Assembly: GCA_019420135.1 (NCBI GenBank)
Contig: JAHZHS010000027.1
Span: forward strand, 6,380 to 12,081
Reading direction: 5' to 3'
DNA from: Oscillospiraceae bacterium
GTDB lineage: Bacteria; Bacillota; Clostridia; Oscillospirales; Ruminococcaceae
Length of the DNA: 5,702 nucleotides
Positions 1 through 5,410 of the stretch are shown here, one piece after another (positions within the stretch are counted from its first letter, which is position 1; every line of letters begins with the position of its first letter). A model generated the notes under the pieces. That model did no database searches. It was not told the origin of the DNA and worked only from the letters and a program-made list of their open reading frames with translations. A program made the translations under genes and the position numbers.

Positions 1-20
1 AGCAAAGCAACCAAAAATCG

Positions 21-26
21 AGGAGG
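21..26 (+). promoter_or_regulatory. Ribosome binding site of dppB
   Basis: A perfect AGGAGG lies 7 bases before the ATG at 34 and fixes that codon as the dppB start. A TTG at 27 in another frame opens a short unrelated reading frame and is not supported. The 20 bases before this site are A-rich (AGCAAAGCAACCAAAAATCG). They show no stop codon context, promoter or terminator that I can identify, so the gene is probably an internal member of an operon starting to the left. Confidence 0.9.
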
Positions 27-33
27 TTGGCGC

Positions 34-1002
34 ATGGTCAAATATGTACTGAAGCGGCTGCTTTGGATGATTCCCATATCCCTCGGCGTGGCCATCCTGG
101 TCTTTACGCTGATGACCTTCTGCCCCGGCGATCCGGCCGAGATCATCCTGGGTACCACCGCAACCGAAGAAAACCTGGAGGCCATGCGGGAACAACTTGG
201 CCTGAACGATCCTTTCCTGATGCGGCTGGGAGACTATCTCAGCGATACCTTCCTGCACTTTGACCTGGGCGAGTCCTGGACGACGGGCGTCGGCATTGCC
301 GATTCCATCAAGGAATGCCTGCCCCGCACCATGACCCTCACCATCATCACCCTGCTCATCGCCATTTGCATCGGCATTCCGCTGGGCGTTATTGCGGCGG
401 TGTACCAGAACCGCTGGCCGGACCGTGTCAGCATGGTGCTGGCCCTGCTGGGCGTTTCGGTGCCCAACTTCTGGCTGGCGCTGCTGCTGGTCATCCTGTT
501 CTCGGTCAACCTGGGCTGGCTGCCCGCCATGGGTATCGGCGGCATTGAATATTACATCCTGCCCGCCATGGCCGGTGCCACCAACGGCATCGCCACCCTG
601 GCCCGCCAGAGCCGTTCCAGCATGCTGGACGTCATCCGTTCGGACTACATCACCACCGCCCGCGCCAAGGGCGTGCCCGAGATCCAGGTCATCCTCAAGC
701 ATGCGCTGAAAAACGGCCTGATCCCCATCATCACGGTCATCGGCACCCAGTTCGGCAAACAGCTGGGCGGCACCATGGTTATCGAGACCATCTTTGCCAT
801 CCCCGGCATGGGCCAGCTGATCATCACTGCCGTCAACAGCCGTGACTATCCTGTGGTCCAGAGCGGTTCCATCTTCCTGGCCATCGTGTTCAGCCTCTGC
901 ATGCTGGTGGTCGATCTGCTGTACGCTGCGGTGGATCCGCGCATCAAGGCACAGTATTCCAAGGGCAAAGTCAGAAGAAAGGCGGTGGCGGCAAATGGCT
1001 GA
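34..1002 (+). CDS. dppB: Peptide/opine/nickel-type ABC importer, permease subunit DppB
   Basis: First of two inner-membrane permease subunits of a family 5 (dipeptide/oligopeptide/nickel) ABC importer. The product is 322 residues, close to the roughly 310-340 usual for DppB. The N-terminus (KRLLWMIP, then a hydrophobic helix at about 9-29 ending in CPGDP) is the classic DppB opening. A large extracytoplasmic loop follows (about 40-95). Further hydrophobic segments lie at about 102-124, 135-158, 229-250 and 278-300. The cytoplasmic EAA loop that docks on the ATPases runs from about T207 (TTARAKG, with the conserved glycine G213) to about P231. GWLPAMG (161-167), the IPGMG segment (256-260) and the terminal AVDPRIK (299-305) are also family hallmarks. 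The start at 34 is fixed by a perfect AGGAGG. The stop overlaps the start of dppC by 8 bases, which suggests translational coupling. Substrate is not predictable from the permease: family members carry peptides, nickel, opines, heme, glutathione or oligosaccharides. Confidence 0.95.
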   Translation: MVKYVLKRLLWMIPISLGVAILVFTLMTFCPGDPAEIILGTTATEENLEAMREQLGLNDPFLMRLGDYLSDTFLHFDLGESWTTGVGIADSIKECLPRTMTLTIITLLIAICIGIPLGVIAAVYQNRWPDRVSMVLALLGVSVPNFWLALLLVILFSVNLGWLPAMGIGGIEYYILPAMAGATNGIATLARQSRSSMLDVIRSDYITTARAKGVPEIQVILKHALKNGLIPIITVIGTQFGKQLGGTMVIETIFAIPGMGQLIITAVNSRDYPVVQSGSIFLAIVFSLCMLVVDLLYAAVDPRIKAQYSKGKVRRKAVAANG

Positions 1003-1879
1003 GGCAACTATGGCGGTAAAACCCGCTAAAATGAAAAAACAGTCGGAATTTGTCCGCGTGTTCAAGGAACTTTCCAAGAACCAAACAGCCATGCTGGGAC
1101 TGATCATTCTGCTTATCGAGATCATCCTGGCCATTCTGGCCCCTGTGATCGCCCCCTACGATTACATGGAAATGGACATTGTGGCGGCCCAGCAGGGCCC
1201 CTCCCTGGCCCACTGGTTCGGCACCGACGAGCTGGGCCGTGACATCTTCAGCCGTGTGCTGTACGGCGCCCGGTACTCCATCTCCATGGGCGTGCTGGCG
1301 GTCCTGATCAGCACCACCATCGGCATGACCATCGGCTCCATCGCCGGTTACTTCGGCGGCCAGGTGGACAATATCATCATGCGCCTGCTGGACATCATTC
1401 AGTCCCTGCCCGCCATGCTGCTGTCCATCGTGCTGTCGGCCGTGCTGGGTCCCGGCTACTTCAACACCATTCTGGCCCTGTCGGTCAACGGCATGCCGGC
1501 ATCGGCCCGCATGCTCCGCGCCCAGATGATGAAAGTCCGAGGCAATGAGTACATCGAGGCCGCCCAGTCCATCAACTGCAGCAAATTCCGCATCATCCTG
1601 CGGCATATGATCCCCAACTCTTTCTCCCCCAACATTGTCCAGGCGACCATGGCCATTGCCCATATGATCGTCATGGCAGCCAGCCTGAGCTTCATCGGCC
1701 TGGGCGTGCAGCCGCCCACGCCGGAATGGGGCGCCATGCTTTCCGGTGCCCGGCAGTTCATCCGCCAGTGCCCGCACATGGTCATCTTCCCCGGCCTGGC
1801 CATTGCAGTCACCGTCCTTGCCGTTAACCTGATGGGCGACGGTCTGCGGGATGCTCTTGACCCCAAACTGAAACACTGA
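995..1879 (+). CDS. dppC: Peptide/opine/nickel-type ABC importer, permease subunit DppC
   Basis: Second permease subunit, pairing with DppB to form the membrane channel. Product of 294 residues; E. coli DppC is about 300. The N-terminus is cytoplasmic and basic, followed by a transmembrane helix at about 34-54. The signature HWFGTDELGRDIFSR (73-87) then YGAR is diagnostic of DppC/OppC. Further helices lie at about 97-120, 135-152, 215-236 and 262-282. The EAA docking loop starts at E188-A189-A190, but the usual glycine is Asn194 (EAAQSINC). SFIGLGVQPPTPEWGAML (232-249) and the end NLMGDGLRDALDPKLK (278-293) are typical. I chose the ATG at 995, which overlaps the dppB stop (ATGGCTGA) and is preceded by AAGG at 979-982 and GGTGG at 984-988. 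An in-frame ATG at 1010, with GAGG at 1001-1004, would give a protein 5 residues shorter and cannot be ruled out. The open frame extends upstream to 842, but that part only overlaps dppB and lacks family similarity. Confidence 0.94.
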   Translation: MAEATMAVKPAKMKKQSEFVRVFKELSKNQTAMLGLIILLIEIILAILAPVIAPYDYMEMDIVAAQQGPSLAHWFGTDELGRDIFSRVLYGARYSISMGVLAVLISTTIGMTIGSIAGYFGGQVDNIIMRLLDIIQSLPAMLLSIVLSAVLGPGYFNTILALSVNGMPASARMLRAQMMKVRGNEYIEAAQSINCSKFRIILRHMIPNSFSPNIVQATMAIAHMIVMAASLSFIGLGVQPPTPEWGAMLSGARQFIRQCPHMVIFPGLAIAVTVLAVNLMGDGLRDALDPKLKH

Positions 1880-1883
1880 AGAA

Positions 1884-1890
1884 AAGGAGG
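1884..1890 (+). promoter_or_regulatory. Ribosome binding site of dppD
   Basis: AAGGAGG sits 8 bases before the ATG at 1899, in the 19-base gap between dppC and dppD. It is one of the strongest Shine-Dalgarno sequences in the window and fixes the dppD start. Confidence 0.88.
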
Positions 1891-1898
1891 CGCGCGTC

Positions 1899-2900
1899 AT
1901 GTCTGAACAGAACAAAAATACAACCGCTCCTTTCCTGGAAGTGAAAGATCTGGCGGTGGAGTACTACTCCGACGGCCGAGTGATCCATGCGGTCAACGGC
2001 GTCAATCTGACCCTGGAAAAGGGCAAGACCCTCGGCCTGGTTGGTGAGACCGGTGCCGGCAAGACAACAATCGCAAAAAGTATCCTGCGCATTCTGCCCG
2101 ACGTGGGCGCCAAGATTGCCCGGGGCGAGATCGACCTGGAAGGGGAGAACCTGCTGAAACTGCCCGAGCATGAAATGCGCAAGATCCGCGGCAACAAGAT
2201 CTCCATGATCTTCCAGGATCCCATGACCGCCCTGAACCCGGTTCAGACGGTAGGCGATCAGATTGCCGAGGCTGTCCGCCTGCACAACGGCGGCAACAAG
2301 CACGAGGCGGAAGAACGCGCCGAGGAAATGCTCAAGATGGTCGGTATTTCGGCCGACCGGTATCACGAGTTTCCCCATCAGTTCTCCGGCGGCATGAAGC
2401 AGCGCGTGGTCATTGCCATTGCGCTGGCCTGCAACCCGGACCTGCTGCTGGCCGACGAGCCCACCACCGCCCTGGATGTGACCATCCAGGCCCAGGTGCT
2501 GGACCTGATCGCCGAGCTGCGCCAGAAGTACAACACCGCCATGCTGCTCATCACCCATGATATGGGCGTTGTGGCCACCACCTGCGACAATGTGGCGGTC
2601 ATCTATGCCGGCAATATCATCGAGTACGGCACCAAGGAACAGATCTTCGATCATCCCAGCCATCCGTATACGGTGGGCCTGTTTGCCGCCATCCCCAGCA
2701 TGAGTGAGGACGAGGAATGGCTGCATCCCATCGACGGCCTGCCGCCGGATCCGGCCAATCTGCCGGAGGGCTGTGCCTTCCACCCCCGCTGCCCCTACGC
2801 CACGGAGGAGTGCAAGAAAGGCCACATCGACATGCATACCACCAGCGACGGTCACCTGTGCCGCTGCTGCCGCTTTGAGCAAATCGCGAAGGGGGAATGA
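1899..2900 (+). CDS. dppD: Peptide/opine/nickel-type ABC importer, ATPase subunit DppD
   Basis: One of two cytoplasmic ATPases that power the importer, working as a heterodimer with DppF. Product of 333 residues, usual for DppD/OppD. All nucleotide-binding motifs are intact: Walker A GETGAGKTT (49-57), Q-loop Gln106 in IFQDPM, signature FSGGMKQR (162-169), Walker B DLLLADEPT (181-189) with catalytic Glu187, D-loop ALD (191-193), and switch His220 in LLITHD. The C-terminal oligopeptide-transporter extension (HPSHPYTVGLFAAIP from about 252) contains Cys292, Cys298 and Cys305, then Cys321, Cys323 and Cys324. This is the cysteine arrangement seen in DppD/OppD-type ATPases and linked to iron-sulfur cluster binding. 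It is separated from dppF by one codon and lies in the same reading frame as it. The spacing and strong upstream AAGGAGG indicate an operon with dppBC. DppD and OppD cannot be told apart with confidence here; the role as an ATPase of this family is certain. Confidence 0.95.
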   Translation: MSEQNKNTTAPFLEVKDLAVEYYSDGRVIHAVNGVNLTLEKGKTLGLVGETGAGKTTIAKSILRILPDVGAKIARGEIDLEGENLLKLPEHEMRKIRGNKISMIFQDPMTALNPVQTVGDQIAEAVRLHNGGNKHEAEERAEEMLKMVGISADRYHEFPHQFSGGMKQRVVIAIALACNPDLLLADEPTTALDVTIQAQVLDLIAELRQKYNTAMLLITHDMGVVATTCDNVAVIYAGNIIEYGTKEQIFDHPSHPYTVGLFAAIPSMSEDEEWLHPIDGLPPDPANLPEGCAFHPRCPYATEECKKGHIDMHTTSDGHLCRCCRFEQIAKGE

Positions 2901-2903
2901 GAA

Positions 2904-3854
2904 ATGGCACCTGTCATTGAAGTAAAGGGACTGAAAAAATATTTCCCGACCCCCCGCGGCATGCTGCATGCGGTGGACGACGTTACCCTGACCATCGAGC
3001 GGGGCAAGACCCTGGGGGTCGTGGGTGAGTCCGGCTGCGGCAAGTCCACGCTGGGCCGTACCATCATCCATCTGCAGGAGAGCACCGGCGGCCAGATTTT
3101 CCTGGAAGGGGAGGACATCACCCATGTGCGCGGCAAGGAACTGCGCCGTGCCCGGGAGCGGATGCAGATCATTTTCCAGGATCCCTATTCTTCCCTGGAT
3201 CCCCGCCAGACGGTGGATGCCACCATCCGGGAACCGCTGGTCGTCTCCAAGCGCTACAAAAAGAGCGAGATCGACGAGGCAACCGCGGCCCTGATGGAAT
3301 ACGTGGGCATCGACGCCCGCCTGCGCATGTCCTACCCCCATGAGCTGGACGGCGGCCGCCGTCAGCGTGTGGGCATCGCCCGGGCCCTGGCCCTCAACCC
3401 CGACTTCGTGGTCTGCGACGAGCCGGTGTCCGCCCTGGACGTGTCCATTCAGGCACAGGTCCTCAACCTGCTGAAAAAACTGCAGCAGGACCGCGGCCTG
3501 ACCTACATGTTCGTTACCCACGACATGAGTGTTGTCCGCCATATCTCCGACGACATCTGCGTCATGTATCTGGGCCAGGTGGTGGAAAAGTGCCCCTCCA
3601 AGGAGCTGTTCAAAAATCCCCTGCACCCCTACACCAAGGCGCTGCTGTCCGCCATTCCCTCGGTGGATATCCACCATCCCAACAAGCGCGAAATCCTGAA
3701 AGGCGAGATCACCTCGCCCATCGATCCCAAGCCCGGCTGCCGCTTTGCCGCCCGCTGCCCCTTTGCAACGGAAGCCTGCCAGCAGCCCCAGAAGCAGGAG
3801 GAAGTATCCACCGGTCATTTTGTGCGGTGCTGCCGGGTGCATGAGCTGGGCTGA
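2904..3854 (+). CDS. dppF: Peptide/opine/nickel-type ABC importer, ATPase subunit DppF
   Basis: Second cytoplasmic ATPase of the importer, partner of DppD. Product of 316 residues, near the usual 310-335. Motifs: Walker A GESGCGKST (41-49), Q-loop Gln92 in IFQDPYSSLDP (typical of DppF/OppF), Walker B FVVCDEPVS (168-176) with catalytic Glu173, D-loop SALD (176-179), and switch His206 in FVTHD. The signature is altered: LDGGR (148-152) replaces LSGGQ, so the serine that normally contacts the ATP gamma-phosphate is Asp149. The C-terminal extension (NPLHPYTKALLSAIP, 238-252) carries Cys279, Cys285, Cys292, Cys309 and Cys310, again the cluster-binding pattern of the family. The start at 2904 follows a G-rich ribosome binding site (AAGGGGG, 2889-2895) inside the end of dppD. 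The next gene, a sulfatase, starts 23 bases after the stop with no terminator between them, so they are likely co-transcribed. Confidence 0.95.
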   Translation: MAPVIEVKGLKKYFPTPRGMLHAVDDVTLTIERGKTLGVVGESGCGKSTLGRTIIHLQESTGGQIFLEGEDITHVRGKELRRARERMQIIFQDPYSSLDPRQTVDATIREPLVVSKRYKKSEIDEATAALMEYVGIDARLRMSYPHELDGGRRQRVGIARALALNPDFVVCDEPVSALDVSIQAQVLNLLKKLQQDRGLTYMFVTHDMSVVRHISDDICVMYLGQVVEKCPSKELFKNPLHPYTKALLSAIPSVDIHHPNKREILKGEITSPIDPKPGCRFAARCPFATEACQQPQKQEEVSTGHFVRCCRVHELG

Positions 3855-3877
3855 TCCCGGGAAAGGAAAATGAGACG

Positions 3878-5335
3878 ATGAAAGACATTCTGCTCTTTAT
3901 TTCCGATCAGCATGCCTGGCGTCAGCAGGGCTATGCGGGGGATCCGGTCGTCCGCACTCCCAATCTGGACCGTCTGGCCGCCCGGGGAACGGTGATGCAG
4001 AACAACTATACCGCCTATCCCCTGTGCGTGCCGGCCCGCATGTCCATGATGAGCTGCCAGCTGGCCAGCCATTGCGGGGTCATGACCAACATGTCGGCCC
4101 TGGATTCCAACTGCCCCACCTTTGCGCACTGCCTGGACGCCGCCGGCTATGAGACGGTCCTGTGCGGCCGCATGCACTTTGTGGGCGGGGACCAGCGCCA
4201 CGGGTTCAGCAAACGCATTGCGGGGGACATCACCCCCATCTACCAGAACCGCCCGGCCACCATCCGGGAGGAGCGTGGCGTCCATGACCGCACCCTCCAG
4301 GACGCGCCGAACTGCCTGGCAGCCATGGGCGGCGGGGATTCCCCCACGCTGGCCTTTGACCGCTATGTGGTTTCCACCGCGCTGGATTACCTGGGACAGG
4401 ACCATGAAAAGCCTCAGTTCCTCTGTGTAGGAACCTACGCGCCCCATTATCCCTATGTGGCGCCGCGGGATCTGTACGATTACTATTACGACAAGGTCAC
4501 CCTTCCGGAGGGATCCTACCAGTACCCGGAGCACCCCGCCCTGGCGGGGAAAAAGGCCCGGGACACCGACCCGGAGGTGGTCCGCGCCGCCCGTGCCGCC
4601 TATTACGGCATGGTGGAACTGGCGGACCGTCAGATCGGACAGGTGTACGATGCCTTCCAGGCCTACCTGAAGCGCACCGGCCATGAGGGCGTCTTTGTCT
4701 ACGTGTCGGATCACGGCGACCAGATCGGGGACCGGGGCTATTACGGCAAGAACGTTTTCTACGAGCAGTCCTCCCACACCCCCATGATCTTTGTGGGGGA
4801 CGGAATTCCTGCGGGACGGCAGCTGTTCGGCGCCACCTCGCTGATGGATCTGGGGCCCACGCTCTGCGATCTGGCCGGGGCGGGACAGGTTCCCCATCCC
4901 GATGGAAAGAGCCTTTGCCCCCAGCTGAACGGCGGTGCCGACGAGCTGGACCGCATGGTCATTTCCGAGGTGGGCGGCAGCATCGGCCGCGGCCCGGCGG
5001 GATTCTCCTACGGGCAGATGGTCAAATGCGGCAACTACAAGTACATCCATTATGATGGATACGATGAGGCCGATGCCCTTTACGACATCTCCGCCGATCC
5101 GGAGGAGACGGTCAATGTTCTGGGGGATCACCCGGAACTGGTTGCCCGGATGCGGCAGCTGCTGGCCGATACCTGCCGGCCGGTGCCGGAGATCCGTGCG
5201 GCGGCGGAGCGGACGCGGGACAATCTGAGCGTGCTGATGAAATGCGACTACGACGACGCGCAGGAGCGCTGGCGCGCCCCGGAGTCGGCACGGCAGCGTC
5301 CCGAACCCATGGTAAAGAGTCATCTCTGTCCCTGA
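3878..5335 (+). CDS. Cys-type (formylglycine) sulfatase, probably cytosolic
   Basis: Alkaline-phosphatase-superfamily sulfatase of 485 residues, expected to hydrolyse a sulfate ester (or possibly a related phospho- or phosphonate ester). Visible motifs: N-terminal strand with metal ligand Asp10 (FISDQH); PNLDRLAARG (28-37), typical of sulfatases; the formylglycine site CVPAR with Cys50 and Arg54; PHYPY with His190; the second metal pair Asp278-His279 in VSDHGDQ; and GK (Lys291) before the YEQSSHTPMIF strand. The C-terminal subdomain ends with KYIHYDG and LYDISADPEET (401-411), the standard closing strand region. An Asp plus Asp-His metal set is seen in choline-sulfatase and phosphonate-monoesterase-like members, so the annotation is class level only. 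After CxPxR the usual T-G is Ser59-Cys60. There is no signal peptide, which places the enzyme in the cytosol. Fourteen cysteines suit a reduced compartment. Activation needs a maturase (probably the radical-SAM anSME type in an anaerobe), absent from the window. AAAGGA (3862-3867) precedes the ATG by 10 bases. Confidence 0.92.
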   Translation: MKDILLFISDQHAWRQQGYAGDPVVRTPNLDRLAARGTVMQNNYTAYPLCVPARMSMMSCQLASHCGVMTNMSALDSNCPTFAHCLDAAGYETVLCGRMHFVGGDQRHGFSKRIAGDITPIYQNRPATIREERGVHDRTLQDAPNCLAAMGGGDSPTLAFDRYVVSTALDYLGQDHEKPQFLCVGTYAPHYPYVAPRDLYDYYYDKVTLPEGSYQYPEHPALAGKKARDTDPEVVRAARAAYYGMVELADRQIGQVYDAFQAYLKRTGHEGVFVYVSDHGDQIGDRGYYGKNVFYEQSSHTPMIFVGDGIPAGRQLFGATSLMDLGPTLCDLAGAGQVPHPDGKSLCPQLNGGADELDRMVISEVGGSIGRGPAGFSYGQMVKCGNYKYIHYDGYDEADALYDISADPEETVNVLGDHPELVARMRQLLADTCRPVPEIRAAAERTRDNLSVLMKCDYDDAQERWRAPESARQRPEPMVKSHLCP

Positions 5336-5346
5336 AACACTGACCG

Positions 5347-5386
5347 AAGCACGGCGGCAAAATCAGCTGCCGTGCTTTCTGTTTTT
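5347..5386 (+). terminator. Rho-independent terminator after the sulfatase gene
   Basis: A stem of 12 pairs is formed by 5347-5358 (AAGCACGGCGGC) with 5366-5377 (GCTGCCGTGCTT). It contains one G-T wobble pair (5356 with 5368), and the loop is AAAATCA. A T-rich stretch follows (TCTGTTTTT, 5378-5386). It lies 11 bases after the sulfatase stop and should end the transporter-sulfatase transcript. The upstream side lacks a clear A-tract for the opposite strand, so I call it for the plus strand only. Confidence 0.9.
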
Positions 5387-5395
5387 ATGAATCCC

Positions 5396-5400
5396 GGAGG
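5396..5400 (+). promoter_or_regulatory. Ribosome binding site of the truncated hydrolase gene
   Basis: GGAGG lies 10 bases before the ATG at 5411. It decides the start, because an in-frame ATG at 5387 sits directly on the terminator T-tract with no Shine-Dalgarno before it. No convincing -35/-10 promoter pair is visible in the 75 bases between the sulfatase stop and this gene. Confidence 0.82.
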
Positions 5401-5410
5401 AGATACAAAA

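Noticed and set aside
842..994. An upstream in-frame extension of dppC by 51 codons
   Set aside because: It lies wholly inside dppB, its residues resemble no permease N-terminus, and good starts exist at 995 and 1010.
1868..1879. The 12-base string CTGAAACACTGA at the end of dppC recurs at 5332-5343 after the sulfatase
   Set aside because: It is in different reading contexts, has no flanking similarity and appears only twice. A chance match is the simplest explanation.
971..1915. A 314-codon open frame on the minus strand, opposite dppC
   Set aside because: Composition dominated by Gly, His, Asp and Gln with no membrane or domain pattern. The plus-strand DppC is unambiguous.
2052..3073. Similarity between the dppD and dppF ATPase cores suggesting a repeat
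   Set aside because: This is the normal paralogy of the two ATPase subunits, not a recent DNA duplication; the nucleotide sequences differ widely.
1824..3842. A 672-codon open frame on the minus strand, opposite dppD and dppF
   Set aside because: Its translation is rich in His, Gln, Gly and Ala with no recognisable domain, and it mirrors two clear ATPase genes. It is an antisense shadow of GC-rich codons. It is long because dppD and dppF happen to share a frame.
3815..5323. A 502-codon open frame on the minus strand, opposite the sulfatase
   Set aside because: Low-complexity translation without family features, fully opposite a sulfatase with intact motifs. Antisense shadow.
5387..5410. Alternative in-frame ATG at 5387 for the hydrolase, adding 8 residues
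   Set aside because: It sits at the end of the terminator T-tract without a Shine-Dalgarno, whereas GGAGG at 5396-5400 is correctly placed for 5411.
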